Of a stretch of DNA of 64,000 nt, positions 43,652 to 56,455 are shown piece by piece (the first letter of the stretch is position 1; each line of letters starts with the position of its first letter). The notes beneath the pieces were generated by a model. The model was not told the DNA's origin and did no database searches. It was given only the letters and a program-made list of their open reading frames with translations. Origin of the DNA: Saururus chinensis (lineage: Eukaryota > Streptophyta > Magnoliopsida > Piperales > Saururaceae). The DNA lies in assembly GCA_035235625.1 (NCBI GenBank), contig CP141150.1, forward strand, positions 7,130,001-7,194,000, read 5' to 3'. A program made the translations under genes and the position numbers.

Positions 43652-46600
43652 ATGGAGCTGCTTCAGTACTGTAGAGCTGAATGCTTCTCCCCGTGGCTTC
43701 TCCTTTGTCTTCTTACTCTAATGGGTTCCATTTCAAATTCCATGCACCAAGGCAATGAGACTGACAGAGTCTCACTACTGGCCTTCAAGGCCGGACTTGA
43801 GGGCAGTGGTTCCCACGGGATTTTGAGTTCGTGGAACATATCTTCTCATTTCTGTGAGTGGGAAGGCGTCACCTGTGGCCGCCGTCACCGCCGAGTAACA
43901 GCATTAGACCTACACAAGAGTGGCTTGGCCGGAACCATATCTCAGCACCTAGGAAATCTCAGCTTCCTACGAAGAGTCAACCTCCAAGAGAACAATTTGC
44001 AAGGCCATCTTCCCCAGGAACTTGGCTGCTTAACTCGGCTCGAATTGCTCAATATTAGTCACAATTCATTACAAGGTATGATACCAGTCAATCTGTCGCA
44101 CTGTTCTAAATTGAGTGTCATCTACCTGAATAACAATGAGCTGGTGGGAGAATTTCCTGTGGAGCTAACCACTCTTCCTAAGCTAATTATGTTGGCTTTC
44201 TCTCGGAATAACCTTAGCGGAACCATCTCGCCCTCCCTGGCAAACCTCTCATCCCTTCAGTATTTGGCATTTCGTGAAAACAAATTAGTGGGAGGCATTC
44301 CCCATGAGTTAGGAAGACTGAATATGTTGAATCGACTTAACTTTGCGTCCAACTTCCTATCTGGAACAATTCCCTCATCTATCTACAACATATCATCTTT
44401 GGAGATCCTATCCTTGTCACTAAACAAGATACAAGGAAGCCTTCCTCAACAGCTAGGTCTGCTGCTCCCAAATCTTCAAGAGTTATATTTATACAAAAAT
44501 CAGTTTACTGGTCCCATCCCAGTTACTTTGTCCAATGCTTCAAGGCTCACATATGTTCATCTTGATGAAAATAGTTTTAATGGAAAGATACCCAGCAGTC
44601 TTGGAAAACTTCAAGCACTTAAAAAACTCTTACTGCGTTATAATCAACTAAGAGAAGATGATGATGAATTGAATATCATAGGATCTTTGACAAATTGTAC
44701 CAGATTGGAGTACTTGGATCTACTTGGAAACCTTTTGACTGCCCGTCTACCAGGGTCCACTTCCAATCTTTCTACTCATCTTAGTTGGCTCGCATTGGGG
44801 GGAAATAACATATATGGAAACATTCCTCTTGGGATTGGGAATCTCGTGGGAATGGAAGCCCTTATTCTTGAGTTCAATTCCTTGACAGGTGATATTCCCC
44901 ATAGTATTTGGACGCTTCCGAAGCTACAAGTACTTAGTTTGTCTGGAAATAAGCTTTCAGGGAAAATTCCATTTTCGTTTTGTAATAACAGTCATTTGAT
45001 AGTTCTTGCTTTACGAGGAAATAACCTGGAAGGGCATATACCTACTAGTATTGGACAGTGTGCCCAATTACAAACACTGGATCTTGCAGAAAACAAACTT
45101 ATTGGAATTATACCCAAGGAAGTATTCACCATTCCTTCCTTGTCAATTTTTCTTGGCTTGTCTTTCAACTTGCTCAGTGGGCCTCTACCCTTCGAAATTG
45201 GTAACATGAGAACTCTTGGAACCTTGTTGGCTAATAACAACAACTTTTCTGGTGAAATTCCCATGTCATTAGGATCTTGCCAAAGTTTAATTCAGCTGAA
45301 CTTGGGAAATAATGCTTTTTACGGAGTTATACCCTCTTCATTAAGTGGGCTGAGTTCTATAGAGGAGCTAGATCTTTCCCACAATAACTTGTCTGGTCCA
45401 ATCCCAGTCTATATAGAAAACTTTAAATTTCTATACTTGCTTAATCTCTCATTCAATAACTTTGAGGGAGAAGTTCCAAAAGGAGGGGTATTCCTAAATT
45501 CAAGTGCAACTTCATTGTCTGGAAACAATAGGATTTGTGGTGGTCCCCCAAATTTGCACTTATCTGCTTGCCTAAAAAAATATGTTGGAAAAAGAAGGAG
45601 ATCAACTCATCTTGCCGTTATAATTCCAGTTATTAGTTCATTTGTTTTTATCTTTGTAATAACGTCAATCATGTTGGCTTATTGGAAAAGAAGGTCATCC
45701 AAGGCAGGATTTTCTTCTCAGAATCTTTTTGATGGGAAGTTTTGGATGGTTTCCTACCAAGATCTTTTAAAGGCGACAAATGGCTTCTCTGCTGAATGCT
45801 TGATTGGTTCAGGAAGATATGGATGTGTTTATAAGGCAACATTTGAACAAGGAAGAAAAGTTGCTGCTGTGAAGGTCCTTAACCTTCAAGTGCAAGGATC
45901 TTCAAGAATATTTAAAATTGAATGTAAAACCTTGAGAAACATTCGGCATCGGAACCTTGTGAAGATCTTAACTTCGTGTGACAGTCTGGACCACAAAGGT
46001 AATGACTTCAAAGCACTAGTATTCGAATATATGACTAATGGAAGTTTGGAGGAATGGCTGCACGATAAAAAAGGAGCAAACAACCAAATAAAGACTATGA
46101 ATGTCATCCAAAGACTAAGTATAGCCATTGATGTGGCTACAGCATTGGACTATCTTCATAATCAATGTGATAAGGCGATTGTTCATTGTGACTTAAAACC
46201 AAGTAATATTTTGCTAGATGGTGAAATGGTTGCTCATGTGGCCGACTTTGGGTTGGCAAAGATATTGCAGGAGTCCTCGAGTAGTTATTTGCATGATAAA
46301 AGTAGCTCAGTTTTAGTGAAAGGCACAATTGGTTATGTTCCACCAGGTACTTCTTTTATAACTCCATACATTCTAAAGAATATATATATATATATATATA
46401 TATACACATTATTTTGATATTCTCTATGGTATTAATTGAAATTCCCCAAGTGCAGAATACGGTGTAGGTGGTGAAGTGTCCATGCAAGGAGACATATATA
46501 GTTATGGCATCCTCTTGCTTGAGATGTTTACAGGAAAAAGACCAACTAATGACATTTTCATAGACGGACTAAACCTTCATACGTGTGTTGCAATGTCCCT

Positions 46601-46802
46601 CTCAGACAGGATTTTGGAGATTTTAGATGGCCATCTGCTTCTAGAAAATGGAACATGTACTCATGAAGCAATGATCAATTGCATAGCTTCTGTGCTTCGT
46701 GTAGGACTATCATGTTCAACAGCCACCCCGCAAGAGCGTCCAAAAATCAAAGATGTTTTGAAGGAAATGCATGACATTCGATCGAGATGCCTTTCTTCAT
46801 AG
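43652..46802 (+). CDS. LRR receptor-like kinase C, subfamily XII type, complete
   Basis: Two exons, 43652-46346 and 46456-46802, with a 109-bp phase-1 GT-AG intron containing a (TA)n run, giving 1013 residues. Order: signal peptide (LLLCLLTLMGSISNS), LRRNT with CEWEGVTC, about 22 LRRs, CGGPPNLHLSAC cap, membrane span from about residue 654, kinase with [24 protein letters not shown] (845-852) and VADFGLAK. It is non-RD, as in kinase B. An in-frame ATG 75 bp upstream (43577) exists, but the start at 43652 is preferred because it matches kinase B and begins the signal peptide. Unspliced reading stops in the intron at 46417. The role is inferred as a plasma-membrane receptor, possibly in immunity. 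No damage is visible. Confidence 0.93.
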
Positions 46803-47646
46803 AGTAAGCTTTAGTGGATCTCCCAACATAATATTGGTTTAATGTATCTATGAATGCTATTATAATTACGACTCTTAATAATATGACTATTCTTAGTTTC
46901 AAGCTTATTTTGTCTTTAATTGTTCCAGTCCTGCGTATGGGAGATTTATTTATATATATGACCAAAATTTTGTCGGCAGATTAAATCAATAGCCCCTTTA
47001 ATCTCCAAAATTCTACCCTTACGGAGACTATTTTTTCTTTAGTGGATTGATTAATCATTTTTTTATAAGAACTAGTCCTTATTTTTTAAGTTAATTAGTC
47101 GATTTAGGTTAAGTTTTTTTTATGGGTATTTTATTAAATTGATTGAAATTTAATTAGGATTATGATTAGATTAGAATTTCCTCACATGTGGTTCCTCGTT
47201 CTCCATAAGAAAGGGATGTTCTCTATTGATATAATGGGCATGAAATGAACGAATCAACTAGTAGTTATTTAGTTAAGTCTTCTTCCTTCTCTATCTTTCT
47301 CTCCCGTCTGCTCGTGTAATTGCCTGGAATCCCTTGTATACCACCGGCTCTAACAGCAGATTTTATGTTAGAACTAGTTCTGTGGAATAACTTGCGTTCA
47401 AATTCGTCTTGGTCCCATGTAGCTAAAACTATATTTTGCCCTTCCAAGAGATGTTTATATACTTACGGCCATCGTCGGCTCGGTCTCGGCATTTCTTTCT
47501 CCCTGTCCCACCTGCTCACACCCTTCTTTTTGTCCACGGCTGGCTGCCAGGCTACCTAAGCTGAATCTCAGGCCAAATCTAGCTAGGGTGGCCATGGCTA
47601 GGTCTAGGTGGCCATGGATTGAACTAGGACATGGCTCTAAGAAAGC
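46803..47646. other. Downstream region of kinase C, no gene seen
   Basis: Likely 3' UTR in the first 150-200 bp, then AT-rich DNA. Short open frames at 47265-47559 overlap on both strands and have no recognisable domain. Confidence 0.45.
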
Positions 47647-50540
47647 CACTACAATAAAAAGAATTATTTGCAAGCTTTTCTTAGTGATAATAAAAAACAT
47701 CGCTAATAAATAGCTATTCACGACACTTATAAAAGCATAGCAAAACAATAAATATTAGCAATGTTTATTTGTAAATTTTGTACATAGGGATTCGATGTTT
47801 GTAAATAAACTTTGCAATTACTATTCATTCATAAAAATAATATTTTATAATGGACTATTTGCAACATTTATAATAAAACATCACAAATAGTCCATAACAT
47901 TTGCAGCATTAGACTATTTGTGATGTTTGTTCATAAACATTGCAAATAGGACAAGTAGTTACGACGTTTGGGATGAAATGTCGCAACTATTATGGACTAT
48001 TTGCAACGTTGCTAATGAGCATCACAAATAGTCTATAATAGTTGCGAGGTTTCTTCTCAGATGTAACAACTACTTTGAACTATTTGCTATGTTTAAAAAC
48101 AAAAGTCTCAAATACTATTATTTTAAATATTAAACTATATTTATTATATATTATTTAAATAAAAAATATATTATACAATATATAATTATGGAAAAATAAT
48201 TTTAAATTAATTTCTTTAGTACAGTTTCTGTTAGACTGAGCTAATGAGTCATAGCGTGAGCCCCGGCTTTGTGAGTTGTCAAATTTTAATCCAACGACAA
48301 GCATAACTCAGAGGGTAGGTACGTTGTGGGTCCCCTTCCACAATTGGATCTAAAAATAAATAAATTAATTTTGTTGGTCACACTTGTGTGAGACTAGGCT
48401 CATGCTCTTTGCTAAGTGGGCCGTCAAATTTTAAAAAAATTAATTAATTTTTTCAGTCCCTTTTGCATAAGACCCCTCTATGGGCTAGAGAATTTCAATC
48501 CAATAATGCAGAAAATGTAGGGGGCATGCCGTAGGTTGCATTTCTTCTTACATAGTCGGATCTAAAAAAATCTAAATAATTTCTTTAGTTCAATTTGTGG
48601 TAGACTGGGCTGACACCCCAACCATGTGCGTAGTAGGATTTCAAAAAAAAAATAAACTAATATCTTCAATCATATTTGTGTGAGAATGGGCTTTTGCACG
48701 TCAGTGTGAGTCTAGCCTATGTAGGTAATTGGATTTCCATACAACAATTCACACAACAAAGGGGGCAGGCAGGTTGCATGCCCCCTTACACCGTCGGATC
48801 TCACGGCTCTCAAATCCCAGACCCACATCTACGGGAATAAAGAATATAATTTATTTTTTTATAATTATACATTTTGTATTTATATATTACATAATATATT
48901 ATTTAATTTAAATAAAAAATATTACATAAAATATAATAAGATTATTTATATATAAAAAATAATATTTTTACGACATATAGATGTATATGTCACAAATAGT
49001 AAGACTAATCATAACTAGATTACTTAAATATATAATAGATAAGTAAAAAAATTTAATTTAATTTCTTTAGTCATGTGTGAGTGAGACTATGCTCGCACGC
49101 ATCATATCTCATGGGACCATAGAATTTCAATTTGTCTGCCCCTTAGTCGTTAGATCTCGATCCAATAGCACTCAAAGCCTGTGGAACTTTGTATGCAACT
49201 TCAGGTAACAACATGAAGTGAGGCTCGGTTACCACAAAGGGAAGCTAAATGTCAAAGTTAACTAGTAGCCATGTCAGTGAGAAAATGCGGGCACAAGCTG
49301 CAAACAAATTTAACTTGATTCAATTAAATTCAAATTTGACTACTTGAAAGGAAATGTTTGATGATGATATCATAACTCCAAAGGTAAAAATTGCACAATT
49401 ACAATCATAACTCCAAAGGTAAAAGTTGCAAAAATAATATAATATCTATAATCTTGTTTGTGTGAGACTATGCTCATGCGCATTAGCGTGAGCCCTGGCC
49501 ATGTGGACCCTAGAGTTTCATTTGGACAACACTCATATCTCATAGGACTGTAGAATTTTGATCTTCCTACCCCCTTGCGTCATTAGATGTCTATCTAATG
49601 GCACTTAAAGCCCAGGGAACTTTGTATGCAAATTCAAGTAAGGGCATTATGTGAGGCTCAATTACCACAATTGGAAGTTGAATGTCAAAGGTTAACTACT
49701 AACCAAGTTAGTAAGAAAATGCGGGCACGAGTTGCAGACAATTGTAAATTATTTTGATTAAAATCGAAGTTAAAGCCTTCAACGGAAATGTTTTATGATG
49801 ATATCTCAATCTTGTTCATGTGAGATAGGGTCATGCACGTCAACATGAGTCCAAGATAGGTTGGTCGTTAAATTTTGATACGACGATGCACATAACCCAG
49901 GGGGTAGGCACGTTCCATGCCCCCCAGCACCATCAGATGTTGGATCACAATGTCGGGCTCACACAAATGGGAATAAAGAATTTATTTGTAATTATATAAC
50001 TTGTATGCATATATTAAATAATAGTTAATTTAAAAAAATATAATAAAAAAATTTATAATTATTTGTGACATATATGTTCAAGTGAAACTAGGCTCACATG
50101 CGTAAGATCTTGATTTGACGACCCTCAAAGCCAGAGCTCACACATATGGGGCTCACAAGGTTCACACTAATGCATGTGAGCTCAGTCTCATAGAAACATA
50201 ACTTAAAAAATTAATTAATTTTTTTTCATAATTCAATATCATATATTTATATATTAAATAATATATTATGTAATTTAAATATTATATATTAACTATAAAT
50301 TAATATTTAAAATAATACTATTTGTGATATTTTAAAACTAAACATTGTAAATATGTAGAGTATTTAGGGCATTTATTATTAAATGTAGTAAATACTTAGA
50401 GTATTGGCCACGTTCATTATTAAATGTTGCATATATGCTAAGTATTTGAGACATTTAGTTTTAAACATCGTAAATACTTAGAGTATTTACTAATTTTAAC
50501 AAATGTCACAATTACTATTATTTTAAATTTATATTTAATA
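47647..50540. mobile_element. Decayed CACTA-like region with internal modules
   Basis: A left end CACTACAATAAAAAG at 47647 is followed by many TTTGCAACGTTT / GTCGCAA-type subterminal repeats (47680-48130), with similar repeats again at 48960-49010 and 50310-50530. Between them, units of about 300 bp carry GTGTGAGACTAGGCTCA and CCCAGGGGGTAGGCACGTT-like motifs. No matching right terminal repeat was found and there is no transposase. Confidence 0.45.
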
Positions 50541-50760
50541 TATATTATTAAATAATATGATATATTATATAAATATATAATATATAATTAAGAAATTTTA
50601 AATTAATTTCTTAAGTCTTGTTTATGTGAGACTCAGCTCACACACGTTAGTGTGAGCCTTGGCTTTGTGGGTAGTAAGATTTCAATCTAATGACGAGTAT
50701 AACTTGGGAAGGAGGGGGGGGGGGGGGGGGGGATTGGATAGGTAGGTTGCATGTCCCCTT
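48200..50760. repeat. Dispersed modules with GTGTGAGAC..GCTCA
   Basis: About seven diverged copies, starting near 48220, 48370, 48670, 49075, 49445, 49805 and 50620. Shared order: TTTGTGTGAGACT.GGCTCA, GTGAGCC..GGC, ATTTCAATC.AATGAC, GGGGGTAGGCACGTTGCATGCCCCC, CCGTCGGATCT. Spacing is irregular. No coding frame is conserved between copies. Confidence 0.6.
50714..50732 (+). repeat. Poly-G run of 19
   Basis: Nineteen consecutive G on the + strand, with more G-runs in the neighbourhood. It could form a quadruplex or be assembly-length uncertain. Confidence 0.9.
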
Positions 50761-50849
50761 TTGCCAATGAATATCTCAGATGGGTTGAGAGGGGGGGTCA
50801 TGCTGCCCCCCGCCCCCAATCCCCATCGCAACATAGTCCGCCTTCCCAC

Positions 50850-51130
50850 CAGTATTGTTCAAAATGTGTTCTTAACTAAATCGAGCCTTCTTTATTCATT
50901 GGAAGGCTCCATTCTTTAAATTGGGCCCTCTCGAGTTGGGAAATGGCTTCGAGAAAGAGGCGGCTCTATCCATAGCTTACGAGAGCAGAAAGTGAGAAGC
51001 ATCTCCGGGTAAGGGGAGGTTCTATTTGTTGCCTACAAGCGCAACAAGTAAGAAGCGTCTCCGGGTAAGGGGAGGTTCTATCTACCAACTACGAGTGCAA
51101 GAAGATAAAAACATCTTAGGTAAGGGGAAG
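50850..51130 (+). repeat. Scrap of LARD-type LTR in opposite orientation
   Basis: Contains two to three copies of a roughly 62-bp unit with CATCTCCGGGTAAGGGGAGG and TTCTATTTGTTGCCTAC. The complement matches the ACAGAACCTCCCCTTACC modules in the solo LTR (23150-23520) and related modules in the LARD LTRs. It lies opposite to the other copies. Confidence 0.6.
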
Positions 51131-51960
51131 AATATAGTGTATTGAGCGCAAACGTTTGTGTCGACCTGCATGAACGTCAGATTCCCCTCTTCCTTTCTCC
51201 CTTTTGTCACTTCTGCCAATGGCCAACTGCTATTAGTTGGTCTCCGTTAGGCCTGCTATGGCATGGCAACGGACATGCCAACCGCCACCAGCACACTCCG
51301 CCCCTCTTCTGCCTTGATATTCTTCATGCATAGAAGCATCCCCTTCTCTCTTCGCTACGTGTATTCTGCCACTACACTAGCTGGCCCACTTGGCACGACA
51401 ATGGCCAGTGTAGCTATCGCGGGCTCCAGAAGAGCCCCCCTCCTCCATGATAAATGCAAGTGTAACCCACCCCTCTTCTCACTTTTTCTCCCTTCCACCA
51501 TTGTCGTTGCCATCCGCCAACATCCAGCAACCTCCGTTAAGTCAACCTCGATGTGACAATGGCGAGGTTGCTGCAATAAGCCCACCCTATTCCGCCCTCC
51601 TTTCTCAATTATTGCTTACAGCCCCCCTTGGCGCTTTTTTAAATTTTGATGTCGCCTTCCATCGGCCTCATTTGCATGGTCCCAACATTGTTGCCTTTGG
51701 TCGTCATCATCCGACCCCCCTCCTTTGGTTATTTTTCCCCCATCCATTCTTCCATCCCCTTTTCCATTGTTTTGTTTCACAGTTTGTGTGATCGGGACGT
51801 TGAAGTGCTAAATTGAAGCCACTACGATCCAATTCCAGCTCGACCAGCTCTGCTTTGCCTCATCACAAGCCTTGAACTCCCCTCCCCACCTCTATTTCTC
51901 CCTCTCTGGTCATTCTACTCCAATATGCAACCTTTCTTGCTAAATCTGACTGGGTCAATA
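51131..51960. other. Pyrimidine-rich non-coding stretch
   Basis: C- and T-rich with overlapping open frames up to 114 codons on both strands. The peptides are Pro/Ser-rich with no recognised domain. Possibly captured or decayed gene DNA, but I see no support. Confidence 0.3.
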
Positions 51961-53860
51961 TGTAAGATCCCTAACCCTAACCCAGTCTATTTTTAATTTA
52001 ATTATATTGTTATTGTGTGGTTTAGTTCTAATTAGCTGGTTTGCCTTGTTTTGAGATTGAAGATAGTTAATGATGGTTTTAATCAATGTTTTTCTTCATT
52101 TTATTGATTTTTATGCTAAACTAAGTTTATCTAATTTTTCTAAAAATTTTGGGATTTTTTCATAAAATTAGGCATGGGTCCTACCTTGGGCCCTGCGTTT
52201 GCATTTTTGGGGTGAAGGTCTCACAAGACCCTACACCTTACTTATTTCATCATTAAAGAGTTTCAAAAATTTTAAACTTTATTTTTTACCTAAAAAAATC
52301 AAATTACCTATTTTTAGTATAAAATTCCATTTGTACCTCAATTTTTAATGTGTACCCCATAACTTACTATAAGTAAAAAATCTCAGCTCTATTCCCATTT
52401 GGGAAGGGCTGAGATTTGAGAGGTTGAGAAGCCCTAAGCCTCATACCAAAGAGGGAAAGTTGATTTATGTAAGTTTTGGCTTTGATTTTTTATTAATCTC
52501 TTAAGGTTTTGCTTAATCTTTCTTAATCCCTTCTTTTCCATGGTTGGATCTTGTTTTCTCATATAAAGTTTTAGATTTTAATCTATATTTCAAACCTCTA
52601 AAGAGAGATTTTTATTTTTAAACAAAAGAAGCCCTAGATCTACAAGGTTTCAAGTGATTTAAGCTTAAATTAATAATCAAATTTATTAAGGTATTAACTA
52701 AACCCTAAATGTGGGTAGGGATTTGAGGAGATTGATCGATTTTAGACCAAAAGCTCATTGAAGGTAAGGGTTTTTCTTCCAAAATGGGTTTATGTTTCGG
52801 ATTTGTGGTTTAGAATGGTTATGTGAGTTTTCTTAATATTGAGATTTAATGGTAGGTTAAGTAAATCATTTTCTTTCTAGTGATTTTTTTTATTTAGTTT
52901 AGAAATGATTATATCTATCATGTCTTAAGCTTATATTTCAATATTATGATTTTTAGAAGTGATATTGAGATGTTTATGTCGATTTTGTACATTTTCGGTT
53001 TTGGGTTTGCAAAGTTGAAGACGAACTAGATTTGAGTGTATAGGCATTCAAATGGCCATACAGTAGTTTTGCCATTTTGAAGTAGTTTGTCTACTTCTAT
53101 AGTCCTCTTCTTGAATCTCATTTGTTATAGTTTTGATGAGTTATTTCTACTTGAAAATACTAATGTGGAGGCATAAATATTATCTTGAAAGAAGTATGAA
53201 ATTAGTTAAATGTTATTGAAATTTAGCATGTTATTCTTCTTATTCTAAATTCATGATTAGAGATTCTCCATGTTTTATTCATGATTCTAACAAGTATAAA
53301 TTATGAAGATGGGCATGTATGTTTTCACATGTTATGTTAAATTTTGGGTGAACCATATTTCCATGTCTAGCTTAAATGTGGTGATGATTATGATTACCTA
53401 AGATTAGCATGAAGTTGTAATTGACTTGGACTTGTATTTTTTGGGATTTTTACCATGTTTCATCCATGATTTTAGTAAGGAGGAACCATGATAAAATCAT
53501 AAGAGCATATGTCTATGCTTAGAATTGAACACTATTGCTATGTATATACACTTGTGGAGGCAATTTTGGTGATAATTTAATGTATAGACTGATTAGAGCA
53601 CATCACATGTATTCAGATTCATGTAGAATTGTTCATGTATGTACCATATTTTATGTATCATGAAAAGGGTTTATGAATGAGATTATTCGTGATTGATGGA
53701 TTGGATGCAATTGGGTGATATTGTTTTCCGGATTAATCGATCAAAGGCTTATCGAACCGATTGGGTCCAAAAGGACATGATTTGGTTTTGAGTTCTGTTG
53801 TTCTGAACCAAGATTATGAAGAAGTTAAATTCAAATTTGTTTTACTTGTCAATTGTAGTA
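51961..53860 (+). repeat. Left part of an old interrupted Gypsy LTR
   Basis: Starts TGTAAGATCCCTAA, like the LTR at 58456 (TGTAAGGACCCTCA). It has the same landmarks in order: GGGATTTTT, GGGTCCTACCTTGGGCCC, CACCCCATAACTTAC-type, CATTTGGGAAGGGCTGAG, and a decayed GCATTCAAATGGCC motif. It is more diverged than the copy at 58456 and seems to continue at about 57130. Confidence 0.6.
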
Positions 53861-55769
53861 GACAAGGTCAATCCACAGGGAAAGCCTTGTGCAACAAAGA
53901 AAATGATTGCGAAAAAAATTAAAAAAAAGAAAAATTAAGAGACAGAGAGTAGAAGAGAATTTAGGCAATAAAGAATTAAAAAATCAATAAGATAAAACTC
54001 TAAGACATTAAGAGTCATTCTAACATCTAATGATGTTCTTCATGTATCATGTTATATCAGTTAGAATCGAATGAATATTCTATCTAACCAGAAGATATGA
54101 ACATTTAAAGCGAAATTAAAGAGAAGTTATACTTTGGATAGATAAATGATAACAAAAATTGTTTATTAAAGAGTTCTATGTATCAAAATCACAAAAGATC
54201 AAGAAGGAAAGCCTTCAAGCATCTTATTTATCTAAATCACAAAGAAACAAGAAGAATAACAATATCAAATGAACATCATTTTAAATAACCAATACTTACT
54301 CGAAACCATTGATAAAACATGAGTATAACTCCATTAGATTGTTACATATCACTTCTAGTTTTAGCTTAGAAAGTCATTATAATAAAACTAAAAACAAAAA
54401 TACAAAAGAAGAGAAGAAAATAGGAGAAGAGAGCACCAAAGAGGAGGGAATGATGTCTCTATCACATCTACCCCTCTATTTATAAAAGTAGAAGGGGTTG
54501 CTTAAAAAGGGGAAAGTCCAATCATATCCCTTAATTGCATCCTGATTAATTGCATAATTGGTTGCTTCTTTGGAATGCTAAGATTCTAAATCAATCAAAT
54601 AAATCAATAATTTATTTAGCAAATACATATCTTTGAGTCTTTCTTTTGTTATATAATCAACCTCATTGTCTTTCCTTAAGTATATTAATCACAATCAATG
54701 AAAAGATTCTCCATGGGTCGGCCTCAGGTTAGTTTACTAGTTGTCCGTTTGCATGTCGGATTTTACCTATATAGATTCATAATTATGAATTTCTTCCTGA
54801 AATAGAGATTGTATCAACGGAAGTCTTATTTCTAATGCCACCAAAATCGTATCAACTCGAATTATACATAGAAAGATATGCTTGAAATACTAATACTATG
54901 TCAATCTGTCCAAATCAGCTTCTTCCCGAATTTAGTTCTTTTAATGCAAATATGAAATCAAACGGGCCACAAGGTTGTGTTCGACTATTCCATGCATGTT
55001 TAGATAATTGGGAGCTCATTCTTGACTTTTAAATAGCTTTAAGTAGTTGGACATCACTTCCTCTTTTACTTAGATCTTGTTGAAACCCATTTAGACATGC
55101 AAACACAACTAAGGTCCAACTAACTTATTCAAAACATAAATAGCCCAAATAAGCAATCTGCCTCGACATACAAATATTTCATATTCCCTGGATTTTAACA
55201 CTTAATCTCATATGACCTAGTTTAGGACAAATATACCCTTAGGTCAAACCTAAACCTATACCCAAGCTCTTATCTCATTATTGGTGAAAAATTACTGATG
55301 ATGACACAAATATGTATGAGTAAAATCAAAACACTCAATATACAAAAAATAAATCACCCACTTAAAGATGATCGATAGAAAGTAAAAAATTTCTTCTTCT
55401 CAATCCTGTGTTCCAGAGAACAAACCAAAATAGAGCCACCTCTTGGTTTTAATCTAAAAGCTAGTTTAAAAGGGGGAATCAAAGGAAGAAACTTTAGTGC
55501 TCGCTGAATTGCAACAAACAGAATGTTCCGGCGATTTGAAAAACTGAGTTGCGTTTAGAACGGATTAAAGGACTCCAGAGACTTGCGGCAAAAAGGGATT
55601 GAATGCAGCAAAAAGAAAGAATTTTTGGGAGTACATCGAATCCAAATGAAAACGGGTAGAGTGCATCAACTTTGCATGACTCGCGAGATTTCTGAGAATA
55701 CGAGAACAACATGGATCCCACTAAATGGACCAAAAATGTCACGCTTTGCATGACATGTGTCCAACACTT
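53861..55769. other. Insertion inside the old LTR, not classified
   Basis: AT-rich. The minus strand near 53860-53900 reads TTTCCCTGTGGATTGACCTTG, resembling sequence beside the LTRs of certain plant Gypsy elements. No protein domains recognised. The frame at 55494-55751 is short and of unknown meaning. Confidence 0.35.
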
Positions 55770-56455
55770 AATGCATATCGCATATACAATAACTCAATAT
55801 GTCAATAAATTATATTTTTAATAATACAATATGTATTCTTTGAGCCAACAACCCATAATATGATATTCTCAATATCGTATATACGATAACACGATATTCG
55901 CCATAGCGTATTATCAATAACACGATATGCCACCATAGCGTATTGTCGATAACACGATATGCCAACAATGCGTGCCATTGATAATGCAATATGTTACAAT
56001 ATCCTCTATATCGCATATATGATAATACGATATTCGCCAAAACGTGTTATTAATAACACGATATTCGCTATAGTGTATTATCAATAACACGATATTTAGC
56101 CATAGAGTGTTATCAATAACACGATATGCCAACGAGATGTGTTATTTATTTTCCTCTATATCGCATATACAATAACACGATATTCGCCGTAGCATATTAT
56201 CGATAACATGATATGCAACCATAGCGTATTATCGATAATACAATATGCCAACAATGCATGCCATTTTGATAATACGATATTCGCCAAAGCGTGTTATTGA
56301 TAATACGATATTTGACATAGCGTGTTATTAATAACACGATATGTCAACAATACGTGTTAATGATAATAAGATATTTGTCATAGCGTGTTATCGATAACAC
56401 GATATTCGTCATAGCATGTTATTGATAACACGATATTCACTACTATTTGTTATTT
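55770..56455. repeat. 31-bp palindromic minisatellite
   Basis: About 14 or more units of 31-32 bp with consensus near GATAACACGATATTCGCCAT followed by AGCGTGTTATC. The first nine bases (GATAACACG) are the reverse complement of the last nine, so each unit is an inverted repeat with a 13-bp loop. A CCTCTATATCGCATATA spacer recurs every 140-160 bp, giving a higher-order pattern. Minus-strand open frames across it are by-products. Confidence 0.85.

Noticed and set aside
51142..51791. Pro/Ser-rich frames of up to 114 codons
   Set aside because: Overlap on both strands, low complexity, no domain and no gene signals around them.
55770..56455. CRISPR-like array
   Set aside because: The 31-bp units are contiguous, without unique spacers, palindromic throughout and in a plant nuclear context.
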